The position numbers were made by a program, and so were the translations under genes. The notes beneath the pieces are model-generated. The model made no database searches, was not told the DNA's origin, and saw only the letters and a program-made list of their open reading frames with translations. Positions 45,278 through 54,264 of a DNA stretch of 64,000 nucleotides are shown in pieces (position 1 is the stretch's first letter; each line of letters opens with the position of its first letter). Location: positions 40,797-104,796 of the forward strand of contig DASXVE010000028.1 in the NCBI GenBank assembly GCA_036504445.1. The letters run 5' to 3'. This stretch comes from Candidatus Aquicultor sp. GTDB lineage: Bacteria; Actinomycetota; Aquicultoria; Aquicultorales; Aquicultoraceae.

Positions 45278-46228
45278 CTATCCCAACCCTGTAACCTTTA
45301 TGATGAGGGCGAGCATTGCTAGAGCAAAGGCTCCCCCGATAAGTTCCGGTACCCTAAAAAGCCTGAGTTTTGCGATCGATGATTCGATAGTAGCGATACC
45401 GACCGCCAATAAAATCAGCTTTATAGTTATAGCAGTAATACCGATTACAATAGCCGGCCGGCTGATCGATTGCGCAATGCCCCATGGAAAAAAGACGTTC
45501 GCAATAATTGTGAGGAGCAGCGTAAGCTTCATTGCTCCCGCCCATTCTATAAGTGCCAAATCGCGACCGGTGTATTCGAGTATCATCGCCTCGTGCACCA
45601 TCGTAAGTTCGAGATGCGTAGCCGGATTATCGACAGGTATACGGCTCGTTTCGGCCATTGCTATGATCAGGAACGCCAGGGCTAATAAAATATACGCCGG
45701 TTGTGCGTATCCCATTGAGAGCGATTTTGCAACAATATCACTGAAGTTGGTTGAACCGACATCGGCTGCAAGCACAAATATTCCCGTCATAGTAACCGGT
45801 TCGGCAAGCGACGAGATCATCATCTCACGGCTGCTCCCCATTCCGCCAAATGAACTGCCGGTATCTAACCCCGCGAGCGCGGTGAAGAACCGTGCCAATC
45901 CAAGCAAATAGATAACGACTATTGCGTCGCCGAAAGCGCTCGTTGGCAGCACTGCAATAAATGAAGGAACAATCATAGCGGCGGTGAAGGTCGCGGAAAA
46001 TATAATATAGGGGGCGGCCTTAAAAACCCATGAGGCATGCTCGGATACCACGGCATCTTTTTTTAAGAGCTTCCAAATATCGTAGTAACCCTGCAACAAA
46101 CCCGGGCCTCTTCTGCATTGAAAATACGCTTTAACCTTCTTCATTAACGCGGTAAAAAGCGGCGCTATCAGGACTACAAACAGTGCATGCCCGAGCACCA
46201 CAGCAATTTTCGTTGATAATAGTTCCAT
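45278..46228 (-). CDS. NuoH-like membrane subunit (HyfC/HycD type)
   Basis: A 316-residue membrane protein with about eight spans. Diagnostic stretches: KAYFQCRRGPGLLQGYYDIW (residues about 30-50) and ETSRIPVDNPATHLELTMVH (about 200-225), the quinone-side loops of NuoH homologues. It anchors the soluble arm to the membrane. GGAGATAAC places the start at the ATG 46226-46228; it follows the HyfB-like stop at once. Confidence 0.93.
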   Translation of the reverse strand: MELLSTKIAVVLGHALFVVLIAPLFTALMKKVKAYFQCRRGPGLLQGYYDIWKLLKKDAVVSEHASWVFKAAPYIIFSATFTAAMIVPSFIAVLPTSAFGDAIVVIYLLGLARFFTALAGLDTGSSFGGMGSSREMMISSLAEPVTMTGIFVLAADVGSTNFSDIVAKSLSMGYAQPAYILLALAFLIIAMAETSRIPVDNPATHLELTMVHEAMILEYTGRDLALIEWAGAMKLTLLLTIIANVFFPWGIAQSISRPAIVIGITAITIKLILLAVGIATIESSIAKLRLFRVPELIGGAFALAMLALIIKVTGLG

Positions 46229-46229
46229 G

Positions 46230-48254
46230 TTATCTCCACACAAATACTAATAGACCCACGAGTGTTGCAAATATATATGCCAGGTAGAGGTTGATATTGC
46301 CGGCTTGAATAACCCTCGCTCTTCTCGCCACTCGCACTAAGGTATTTATAAAACGGCGATACAGCTGGCGTTCAAACACCGGATAAAGCGAGGCTTCGTA
46401 AGAAAGAGCATGTGAAAAATACGGCGATGCTTCGTGATCGACCTCTATCTGTCGTCGCGGCTGGTAAATGGCGCTAAATACTGTCCTGAGCGGTTTTGTA
46501 AAAGCAGTTGCGCTATATTGCATCCTGGGCGTTATCTCCGGTATGCCGCAATCCCAAGTCGGCCCCTTTATGACCGAGCGGCGTCCGCGCAGCCTGATCA
46601 GTAAAATGGACAACATTGCACTAATTACTAAAAGGACGGCGACCATTGAAAGAGATGCCGATGCGTGACCGAGCTTATCCGGCAGACGTAAGAGCAGCGT
46701 GTTAAACGCCGGCATCTCGTAGGTTTTACCAATAAACGACTCCGCGACACGCCACGGAATCTTAATGAACGCTGCAGCCCCGATGCCTAAAATTAAGCAT
46801 AGTAGCCCTAGGATGGACATTCCTATGAGCATTGGCGCCGGAACCTCTTTAGCATCGGTCGCGCGTGCGCTTCTTGGGATGGAAAGAAAGGTGATTCCAA
46901 ACGCTTTGACAAAGCAGGCCGCCGCAAGGCCACCTGTGAGGGCTAAAGCCGGTACCGACAACAGAGAGATTATCCGCAACGAAACGTCTCCGATAAGATT
47001 GGCTTGAAGTATAGACTGAAATAGCAACCACTCGCTTGCAAAGCCGTTAAATGGAGGTATTGCAGATATTGCAAGCGAGCCAACCAGAAAAAGCGCGGCT
47101 GTGATTGGCATCCGCTTTATGAGTCCGCCCAGGTCTTCGATGTTTTTTGTACCGGTTGCATATTGTATCGAACCGGCGGTCAAAAACAGCAAACCCTTAA
47201 AGATCGCATGATTTATAAGATGAAATAAGCCGGCGGTCAAGCTTAACAGGGCAGCCGTTTTAAATCCAAGCGATGAAAAGATTACGGCAAACCCTACACC
47301 GATCATTATGATTCCGACATTTTCAACGCTGTGATACGCGAGGAGCCTCTTGATATCATGTTCCATTAAAGCATACATAACGCCTAATACCGCGGACACT
47401 ACGGCGAGAATCAGGACCAACAGACCCCACCACCACGGAGCCGGTGATAGGAAATCAAAAAGTACGCGAATCAATCCGTAGATACCTGTCTTTATCATGA
47501 CACTGCTCATGAGCGCTGATACATGACTTGGAGCGGCTGGGTGGGCTCTCGGCAGCCATACGTGAAGAGGCACAAGACCCGCTTTTGTACTAAAGCCAAG
47601 AAGCGCGGAAATAAATATGACGTTCTTTAATCCCATTGGCAGGCTTGCTTGAGCTTCCTTAAAGCCGGCAAAACTAAAGCTTCCGGAATGAACCGATAAT
47701 GCGAGAAACGAAAATAGAATAAAGGCCGTTCCAACATGTGTCATTACTAGATACTGGTAACCCGCCCTTGCCGTCTCTCTCTGCTTATAATGAAACACTA
47801 CTAAGAAATAAGACGTAAGCGTCATGAGTTCCCAAAAGACGAGAAAATAGAAGGCGTTATCGATCGACACCACCAGCACGAGCGATAATAAGAATAGATT
47901 ATATAGCGCCCCGAAACCGCCTGCGCTTCTTTTACCGGCGGTCTTGGTCATATAAGGCGGTGCATAAATAGATACCGCGAACGACACGACCGATACGGTC
48001 AGCAAGAAAAAGGCGGAGAGAGAATCAAGAGATACCGAAACAACGCCAAATATCGGCGACGAAAACAATTCTATTTTGGTGACAGTCATGCTGACCAGCG
48101 CAACCAGAGATGCTGCAATACCCGCCGTCGATGCGATAAGTGAGAAGGTATACGCGATGGGAATGTTAATACGGTTGTTTTTGTAGAACGCCAGTGGCAA
48201 CACGGCACCGATGAGGTATGCCGCAAATACAACGATATTAAATGCTTCAGCCAC
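46230..48254 (-). CDS. NuoL-like antiporter subunit (HyfB type)
   Basis: A 674-residue membrane protein of the NuoL/HyfB family, first gene of the operon. Pump-motif regions: VVFWELMTLTSYFLVVFHY, GFSTKAGLVPLHVWLPRAHP, LAYHSVENVGIIMIGVG. A C-terminal extension with extra helices follows. The start is GTG at 48252-48254 with GGAG 12 nt upstream. The two pump subunits in this operon suggest an ion-translocating complex. Confidence 0.93.
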   Translation of the reverse strand: MAEAFNIVVFAAYLIGAVLPLAFYKNNRINIPIAYTFSLIASTAGIAASLVALVSMTVTKIELFSSPIFGVVSVSLDSLSAFFLLTVSVVSFAVSIYAPPYMTKTAGKRSAGGFGALYNLFLLSLVLVVSIDNAFYFLVFWELMTLTSYFLVVFHYKQRETARAGYQYLVMTHVGTAFILFSFLALSVHSGSFSFAGFKEAQASLPMGLKNVIFISALLGFSTKAGLVPLHVWLPRAHPAAPSHVSALMSSVMIKTGIYGLIRVLFDFLSPAPWWWGLLVLILAVVSAVLGVMYALMEHDIKRLLAYHSVENVGIIMIGVGFAVIFSSLGFKTAALLSLTAGLFHLINHAIFKGLLFLTAGSIQYATGTKNIEDLGGLIKRMPITAALFLVGSLAISAIPPFNGFASEWLLFQSILQANLIGDVSLRIISLLSVPALALTGGLAAACFVKAFGITFLSIPRSARATDAKEVPAPMLIGMSILGLLCLILGIGAAAFIKIPWRVAESFIGKTYEMPAFNTLLLRLPDKLGHASASLSMVAVLLVISAMLSILLIRLRGRRSVIKGPTWDCGIPEITPRMQYSATAFTKPLRTVFSAIYQPRRQIEVDHEASPYFSHALSYEASLYPVFERQLYRRFINTLVRVARRARVIQAGNINLYLAYIFATLVGLLVFVWR

Positions 48255-48347
48255 GACGTCTAAATACTCCTTACTTTACGCGTTGAGTAATGTTCTACAA
48301 AGGTATGACGTGCAAATACACGTTAGCTTCTTTAACTATTTGTGATA

Positions 48348-48671
48348 TTAAAGAGAACCGAGCAGTTCGATTTTCTGCGCTAAACTCTCGTTAAAAAGAG
48401 CCTTTGCGGCATCGAGTAACTCGTATATCAGCCGGTTCTTGGCGCTATAATAAACGTTTGCGCCTTGCTTGCGCCCGACAACAATATCCGCCGATCGCAA
48501 AACCGCCAGCTGCTGAGATATGTTCGAGAGCTCGAGCTTTAAGTCAGGTTGAAGCTCGTTTACGCTCTTCTCTCCATCCCGAAGCAGTTCAAGAATCCGT
48601 ATTCTTGAAGGGTGCGCTAACGCCTTGAAGAAACCGGCTTTAAACTCATAAATTGGTTGATTAAGCGTCAT
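48348..48671 (-). CDS. ArsR-family transcriptional regulator
   Basis: A 107-residue winged-helix repressor. The HTH is HPSRIRILELLRDGEKSV, then LSNISQQLAVLRSADIVVGR (recognition helix), then GANVYYSA. No ArsR-type CxC metal site is present, so the signal is not obviously arsenic; no Cys at all is seen. The start ATG 48669-48671 follows GGAGGGGG. It lies 93 bp upstream of the oxidoreductase operon and likely controls it and itself via the 22-bp palindrome at 48694. Confidence 0.9.
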   Translation of the reverse strand: MTLNQPIYEFKAGFFKALAHPSRIRILELLRDGEKSVNELQPDLKLELSNISQQLAVLRSADIVVGRKQGANVYYSAKNRLIYELLDAAKALFNESLAQKIELLGSL

Positions 48672-48693
48672 AACCCCCTCCTTATTATATTCG

Positions 48694-48715
48694 AATATTA
48701 GCATATGCTAATATT
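48694..48715. promoter_or_regulatory. Perfect 22-bp palindrome, putative ArsR operator
   Basis: AATATTAGCAT is followed directly by its reverse complement. It lies 23 bp before the arsR start and overlaps the spacer and -35 region of a promoter whose -10 box TATAAT is at 48684-48689 (minus strand). This is a classic autorepression layout. Confidence 0.8.
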
Positions 48716-48784
48716 AAGTGCAAGGGATATCCCCAAAAGGACAGGGCCCCTAACATAGTGCAAGCTGTTGTAACGTTAAGAAAT

Positions 48785-48817
48785 AAGCCCTTGCGATTGT
48801 GCTTTTCGCAAGGGCTT
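48785..48817 (-). terminator. Terminator after the exporter permease gene
   Basis: 12-bp stem (AAGCCCTTGCGA, 9-nt loop, TCGCAAGGGCTT) followed on the minus strand by TTATTTCTTAA. It resembles the hairpin at 61979-62009, including the flanking TTAACTTTG. Confidence 0.85.
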
Positions 48818-48838
48818 AACTTTGCCGTTCCCGTCCTC

Positions 48839-51505
48839 TTACAAATCACGAATAACCTCTAATGCAGGCTTACGGGCAGCTTGGATCGTGATAACCGCCG
48901 CTCCTATTACCGCTATCGCTACTGTCCCCAATACCAGCGCCAAATATGGCCATGGTATGAATAGGTGCTCTGGAGGAGGATCGAATACGCCGGTCAATAT
49001 CTTAACAATGACAAGCGACAATACCCACCCTGCAAGAGTACCAAGACCTACGCCACCTATAGTTACAAATAGCGCTTCACCCCAGACAAAGGAAGACAGT
49101 TGCCTTGCGCGAGCTCCGAGCGCCCATGCGATAGCAAATGTCCTGCGCCGCTCCGCAAACCCCAGGATAAGAACGAGCCCGGATGCAGCGATGGCTAAGA
49201 TAACCGCAAATACCAGCTCAAGCCTTGTAAGCCCTGAGAGATCTAGCGCTGTTAGGCCAGATAGCGTGACTTTTAATTGGGTGTCGATATCCTGAACGAC
49301 CGCTCCCGATGCAGGCCCAAGCAGCTTGCGAATACGGCTGGCAACAACCGGCGGCGATCCACTCGTCTTAACGAGAAGTGTCTCAAACGCCGATGAGCCG
49401 GTCATGCGAGAAATATAGGAAGTGTTTGCAATCAGAAACGAATCCCGCGGCGCAGTCGGAAACTCGCGTGCAATTCCTACGTAATGGAACGGAACCACAT
49501 GGTAGGCACGATCTCGCGCGGATTGCAGGCGTATTCTGATCGTATCGCCCGGTTGAAGTTGGAAATCCTTGACGGTTTCTTCGGACACAAGAATTGCATC
49601 CGGCCGCGACGTGAGTTTATCAAGAACCTGTTTGGCGCTACCACCCTGAAAGAACGCGTCGGAGATCGGCGCCGCATTAGCGATCGTTTTTGGGTTAATG
49701 CCGTAGAGATCCTGTAAATCGTTTCCAACATATCCGAACCGATGTTGCATGGGTTCTACCGCTACGACTCCGCTTATCTCCTTTGCCGACGCCGGTAATG
49801 CCTTTGGCAAACCAGATGATGCCGACGTTGCGATCGCAACGTCGGAGCCGTTGGTTAGTTGGGCGTCGACTCTGGCCTGATTCATGTACGTCATATTGAA
49901 TATGGCGATGGAGATCGCAAATGATGCGGTCAGCGCCATTATAACAAGGCCCCTTGACAGCAGCTTTTCCTGCCGGGACATCGACGCGGCCACAACACCG
50001 GATAACTCCCGGGAAATAGGGCGAATGATGCGGGACAGACCTCGCCTCTCGTGCGTGAGGGCGAAATTTGAAATGCGCCATGTAAATAGAGCTGAGCCGA
50101 TCCACAACATGAGCGGAGCAAGCAGCGTTATATAGTTTATGGATATAGTCGGAACGCCTTCCGGCACTAGAACGACCTGGTATGCGTTACGCATTGCTTG
50201 CCAAAAGATCAATCCCGAACCGGCCAAGAAAACGATGTCGAGATAGATACGAGACCACAGCGGTCGGCTCGGTTTCCCTATAACCGCTTGGGCGGCTCGG
50301 ACGGTGAGGCCTCTGGCATCTCGCCAGGCAGGAAGCATGATGGTAGCCAAAGCGAGTGAAATTCCTAAGAGCACGGACACCGCAACCCACGTATACGCCT
50401 GAAAAGCCGTTGCACCGAACGCATACGTCCCGAACGAGAGCTTTCCGGCAAACGCAGCGCCCGATACCCCTAATCCCGTGCCAAATATCCCGACCAGCAA
50501 GGTCTCTGCAAAGGCAAGTCTGAGAATCAGCACAGGTGAAGCCCCGCGGATGCGAAGCAGCGCCTGCTCTCGCCGACGGCGATCTCCACCGGACGCGCCG
50601 ACCACCGACGCCAATAGCGCGGCGAGAATCACACCGGGCAGTCCTAGAAAGAGGAACAGTAACTGGGCGTAAATTGCATCTGCCCGAGCGGCATCTAACT
50701 GAGCCGCAATATTATTGCCCACGAGAGCGGTTCCTGCGAGGCGTGCCTCGAGGTTACGTGCCCGATTTTCGAGTTGAGTGAAAGCAGCCCCCGGATCCCG
50801 AGGAAGATCGCGCGAAAGCCTTACATGCACCTGCGTATATACGGCAGTGGGTTGGCTCTTTGCGACCGGATCGTACAGGTTATGCCATGTATCGAGAGGC
50901 ATAAGCACAACATTGTCCGGTGGTGCCTTAATACCGGCTCCGGGTATAGCGCCGACGGTTTGGAAAAGAGAGTCGGCTGCAGGTAAACTTATGATTCCCC
51001 TCACGGGGAGCTTTACCGGCGGTAATCCAGAACGGCCTATGGTTATGATCGTTCCTACTTGGGCCTGAAGGTTTGCCGCAGTCTGCTGCGCCAACAGGAT
51101 TCCTCTTTTGGACCCAACCAAAAACCGCATCTCATCCGGGAATGTCGATGTATATGTTCTAGGGATTCCGAGCGCCTTACCAGAGCCCGTGGTCTGGATT
51201 GTTCCCCCATTGGAAGACTGAAAGTATGTAACATCTGCAAAGCCCACAGGTTGAACCGCCCGTACGCCGGTGGTATGTCTAATAGTTTGTAATGACCGAT
51301 TTAGGTCAGAACCCGGTGATAGTTGAACCTGCCAGTCAACCGGAACTCCTGCTATTGCCGCTTTGGTCATCCTGGCTTTACTCGACGTGAAGAACATGCC
51401 AAGAGACAAGAGCAGAGTGACGGCCAAACCGATACAGAAAACCATACCGGCAAGCCTCGCTATGCGCCGTTGTGAGAGCCCTTTAATCCATACGAGACTG
51501 AACAT
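48839..51505 (-). CDS. FtsX/MacB-type ABC transporter permease
   Basis: An 888-residue membrane protein with two large FtsX blocks (LLFLFLGLPGVILAALLASV near 320 and a C-terminal block about 775-880, SGLVLILGFAERRRTFAIAW) and extracellular parts between (roughly 60-300 and 560-760). The first hydrophobic helix is at about 20-40. Start ATG 51503-51505, 6 nt after GGAGG. It overlaps the upstream ATPase gene by 23 bp. Such proteins export lipoproteins, peptides or drugs, or act mechanically across the envelope. Confidence 0.9.
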   Translation of the reverse strand: MFSLVWIKGLSQRRIARLAGMVFCIGLAVTLLLSLGMFFTSSKARMTKAAIAGVPVDWQVQLSPGSDLNRSLQTIRHTTGVRAVQPVGFADVTYFQSSNGGTIQTTGSGKALGIPRTYTSTFPDEMRFLVGSKRGILLAQQTAANLQAQVGTIITIGRSGLPPVKLPVRGIISLPAADSLFQTVGAIPGAGIKAPPDNVVLMPLDTWHNLYDPVAKSQPTAVYTQVHVRLSRDLPRDPGAAFTQLENRARNLEARLAGTALVGNNIAAQLDAARADAIYAQLLFLFLGLPGVILAALLASVVGASGGDRRRREQALLRIRGASPVLILRLAFAETLLVGIFGTGLGVSGAAFAGKLSFGTYAFGATAFQAYTWVAVSVLLGISLALATIMLPAWRDARGLTVRAAQAVIGKPSRPLWSRIYLDIVFLAGSGLIFWQAMRNAYQVVLVPEGVPTISINYITLLAPLMLWIGSALFTWRISNFALTHERRGLSRIIRPISRELSGVVAASMSRQEKLLSRGLVIMALTASFAISIAIFNMTYMNQARVDAQLTNGSDVAIATSASSGLPKALPASAKEISGVVAVEPMQHRFGYVGNDLQDLYGINPKTIANAAPISDAFFQGGSAKQVLDKLTSRPDAILVSEETVKDFQLQPGDTIRIRLQSARDRAYHVVPFHYVGIAREFPTAPRDSFLIANTSYISRMTGSSAFETLLVKTSGSPPVVASRIRKLLGPASGAVVQDIDTQLKVTLSGLTALDLSGLTRLELVFAVILAIAASGLVLILGFAERRRTFAIAWALGARARQLSSFVWGEALFVTIGGVGLGTLAGWVLSLVIVKILTGVFDPPPEHLFIPWPYLALVLGTVAIAVIGAAVITIQAARKPALEVIRDL

Positions 51506-52169
51506 GTTGTTCCTCCGTTTGTAAGCGCCCATTTTCCATAAACCATAGCGTCGAGAAACGGCCGGCCACCGCCATATCATGGGTGGCCAGAATAAGGCAG
51601 CCACCGATCTCTTTTGCGTATGAGAGCAAGAAGTTCATTAATTTCTGGGCGTTTTCATGGTCTTGTTGACCGGTCGGCTCATCAGTCAGCAAAAGTGCAG
51701 GTTTCGTAACTAACGCGCGGGCAATACCCACCCTCTGGGACTGACCGCCGGAGAGCTCCTCGGGTAGTTTTGATGCGATCTGCGTTAACGACATCCGCTC
51801 TAGCATAGCCCATGCTTTATCAAACGATTGTTGCTCGTCGACACCGGCAAGTAGGCTCGGTAGTGCGACATTTTCCACAACGGTGAGGGCCGGCAGAAGG
51901 CTCGGTCCCTGAAAGGCCATCGTGACCGATCCGGGTTTCAATTGCTTCCTTGTTCCCAGAGCAGGCCATTCTATGGTGCCGGTGGACGGTATATCAAGCC
52001 CGGCGATCAGATGGAGCAATGTCGTCTTCCCGCTTCCTGAGGGACCGACCAGCGCAACATGCGACTCATCCTGCACTTCAAATGTTACGTTATCGACCGC
52101 AGTCACCCTGCGCTCACCCTCTCCATATGTCTTTGAGACATTGTTAGCCCGTACTAGTAGATTCTTCAT
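51483..52169 (-). CDS. ABC transporter ATP-binding protein (MacB/LolD type)
   Basis: A 228-residue ATPase: Walker A GPSGSGKTT, Q-loop AFQGPSL, signature LSGGQSQRVGIARAL, Walker B PALLLTDEPTGQ, H-loop LATHD. All functional elements are intact. Start ATG 52167-52169 with GGAAGG upstream, overlapping the end of the second ATPase gene by 26 bp. It pairs with the FtsX-type permease. Confidence 0.93.
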   Translation of the reverse strand: MKNLLVRANNVSKTYGEGERRVTAVDNVTFEVQDESHVALVGPSGSGKTTLLHLIAGLDIPSTGTIEWPALGTRKQLKPGSVTMAFQGPSLLPALTVVENVALPSLLAGVDEQQSFDKAWAMLERMSLTQIASKLPEELSGGQSQRVGIARALVTKPALLLTDEPTGQQDHENAQKLMNFLLSYAKEIGGCLILATHDMAVAGRFSTLWFMENGRLQTEEQHVQSRMD

Positions 52170-52860
52170 TAATAATCCTTCCATCGAACAAACGGATTAT
52201 GCGATCGGCTGCAGAAGCAACGCGCTCGCTGTGGGTAACGACGATTACAATACCGCCATGTTCTGCCCGCTCGCTCAAAAGATTAAGAATAATCGCTTCG
52301 TTGGCTACATCAACTTCACCGGTCGGCTCATCGGCAAGTAAAATCGGTGGGTTATTTGCAAGTGCCACCGCTAAACCGGCGCGGGCCGCTTCGCCGCCCG
52401 AGAGTGTCGAAGGCCAAGCCATGGCGCGATCTGCCAAGCCCACGGCAGCCAAGAGATCGCGAACCTTTTGATCCGAGCCCGGGGATAAGTATTGAACCAT
52501 CCTGATATTGTCGGTGACCGTCAGATGATCGAGCAAATTACCGGACTGAAGAAGCACCCCGATCCACCTTGCGCGCAAGGCCGCCCGTACTGCCTCCGGT
52601 CGCCTCGTAATGCGATTTCCAGCCATGACAACGTAGCCGCCGTCAGGCTCGTCGAGCCCCGCAAGACAGGCAAGCAAGGTAGATTTTCCGCTCCCCGACG
52701 GGCCGACAATCGCAACCATCTCACCCGCCTCAACGGCGAGTGAAACACCTCGCAGCGCAAACGTCTCTTCGTCGCCCGCGTGGTAAAAGCGATAGAGTTC
52801 CTGAGCTTTAATCGCGGGCTTGGATTCTTTATCTGAATTCATAGGAATTACGACTGCCAT
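52144..52860 (-). CDS. Second ABC transporter ATP-binding protein
   Basis: A 238-residue ATPase: Walker A GPSGSGKSTLL, Walker B PPILLADEPTG, H-loop VVTHS. The Q-loop (LQSGNLLDH) is normal, but the signature is LSGGEAARAGLAVAL, a variant of LSGGQ. Start ATG with GGAGAG 6 nt upstream. It lies between the lipoprotein and the first ATPase in one overlapping operon. A heterodimer with the other ATPase driving a single permease is possible. Confidence 0.9.
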   Translation of the reverse strand: MAVVIPMNSDKESKPAIKAQELYRFYHAGDEETFALRGVSLAVEAGEMVAIVGPSGSGKSTLLACLAGLDEPDGGYVVMAGNRITRRPEAVRAALRARWIGVLLQSGNLLDHLTVTDNIRMVQYLSPGSDQKVRDLLAAVGLADRAMAWPSTLSGGEAARAGLAVALANNPPILLADEPTGEVDVANEAIILNLLSERAEHGGIVIVVTHSERVASAADRIIRLFDGRIINEESTSTG

Positions 52861-53543
52861 TTGAAGCTCTCCGATACAATTCGCCAGGGGTCGACGTTAT
52901 CTGCGCCGACCGGCGATAAGAGAATCAAATTCGCTTGCTCGCCATTTTTGAAAAACTCGTAACGCAGTACATCCAACCGGTACTGTTTTCCGGTTACCGA
53001 ATTAGGCTCGCTGTTCTTCTGATATCTTATGAGAACGGCAGGGCCGCCCGGCAAAGTAACCTGCTCGACACTGACGAGCTTAAACGCCGCCTCGGTGCGA
53101 GATAGTTCCGGCACCTCGGTGGATTTTGCCTGTGATACGCTCGGTGCCGAGCCGCTCGGTGCCCAGTTGACGGCAACACCGTTTAGCTTATCCGAAAACT
53201 CGACGCGCGAGCTCCCTTTAGCTTGAGACCAACCTTCAGGTACTTTTATCTGGAATTTCCCCTCAGCTGATTTGTACACAACAAACGCCTGCGTATCCGG
53301 AATGTCTCCCGGAGGGTTCTTCTCGGGGGCAACAGGGGCTTGGGCTTGGGTCGTGCTGGATGAACCCAAAGGCCGTGCCGTTCCAGTCTGCTGCGTGCTT
53401 GATGCACTCGCCGAAGCACCGGGGCTTGCAGAAGACGTTGTGCTGGTCTTACTTGCCGTTGTTCGACCACACCCGCTTAGCATTACGAGGCCCGCCAAAA
53501 CCAGCCATACTATTGCGCCCACGATCATACTTTTAGTCCTCAT
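52848..53543 (-). CDS. Predicted lipoprotein of the exporter operon
   Basis: A 231-residue exported lipoprotein with lipobox MLSGC near residue 25, a Ser/Thr/Ala-rich linker (about 28-75) and a globular domain (FVVYKSAEGKFQIKVPEGWS to the C-terminus) of the PsbP/photosystem-like beta fold type often seen in lipoproteins. Start ATG 53541-53543 with GAGGAG at 7 nt. It is the first gene of the exporter operon and likely an extracellular partner of the permease. Confidence 0.85.
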   Translation of the reverse strand: MRTKSMIVGAIVWLVLAGLVMLSGCGRTTASKTSTTSSASPGASASASSTQQTGTARPLGSSSTTQAQAPVAPEKNPPGDIPDTQAFVVYKSAEGKFQIKVPEGWSQAKGSSRVEFSDKLNGVAVNWAPSGSAPSVSQAKSTEVPELSRTEAAFKLVSVEQVTLPGGPAVLIRYQKNSEPNSVTGKQYRLDVLRYEFFKNGEQANLILLSPVGADNVDPWRIVSESFKWQS

Positions 53544-53674
53544 ATAATTCTCCTCGGTTTCTCGTCTCACAAAAGTCCTCTAAAAACTCAAAATAGCCGT
53601 TTAGCCTTGTCTCCAAACATTCTTCGTCCTCTATAAACGATGTTCGGTGTATTGCTAAAGCTTTTATTCTGCCA

Positions 53675-53720
53675 AAAGGTAATCGGTACTGGCGAGCTAA
53701 AGCCAGTACCGATTACCTTT
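53675..53720 (-). terminator. Perfect 19-bp hairpin after the acidic secreted protein gene
   Basis: Arms 53675-53693 and 53702-53720 with an 8-nt loop (core GGTAATCGGTACTGGC and complement). On the minus strand it follows the gene ending at 53754, and the distal arm runs into TTTT, so it is a rho-independent terminator. Confidence 0.85.
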
Positions 53721-53753
53721 GATTATGCCCTTACTGTTCTTAATTCTTCAGGC

Positions 53754-54173
53754 TTACTCTACGCCCTCGAATTGGTGATCTGCGTTAGTTCCTTCAGCGT
53801 CCTGATGTCCGCCGCCCGGAAGATTCTTGTCTTCCTGTACTTCGCCCTTTTTCTCAGTGGCCGATTCCTGTCCGGAATTATCGTTCACTTCGTTTATATC
53901 TTTGTCTGCCCCGCCTTTCTCCTGTGCATCGACTGCCTCAGTACCAGATGTCTCGTTAGCATCCTTTACTTCCTTACCGGCATCGGCTTTATCTTGAGTC
54001 GTGGCCGACTCAACCCCTGATGTCTGATTATTGTCCTGAGTAGCAGCTTGCACCTTGACTGGAGCTTGCTGTACCGCACCTTGCTGTGCGGCATTGGCGA
54101 ACGATAGTGCTGTCAGCCCACCGGTAATAATCAATGCGCCAACAACTGAGAGGATCACAATCTTCGTCTTCAT
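53754..54173 (-). CDS. Secreted low-complexity acidic protein
   Basis: A 139-residue protein with a signal peptide (LSVVGALIITGGLTALSFANA) and a disordered, very acidic body of repeated Asp/Glu/Thr/Gln segments (NETSGTEAVDAQEKGG). Nothing indicates an enzyme. It lies just downstream of the MprB-like two-component genes and may be their target or a calcium/polycation-binding envelope protein. Confidence 0.78.
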   Translation of the reverse strand: MKTKIVILSVVGALIITGGLTALSFANAAQQGAVQQAPVKVQAATQDNNQTSGVESATTQDKADAGKEVKDANETSGTEAVDAQEKGGADKDINEVNDNSGQESATEKKGEVQEDKNLPGGGHQDAEGTNADHQFEGVE

Positions 54174-54264
54174 ACTTTCACCTCACTTTCTTACACTTGC
54201 TTGCAATACTGTTCGAACAGGTATTCCAAAACTAGGTTCAGTGTACCCGGGTAAGATGAAGTTG

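Noticed and set aside
48822..49295. 157-residue plus-strand frame rich in Thr, Ala and Pro
   Set aside because: Antisense shadow of the FtsX-type permease; the composition follows from the opposite strand.
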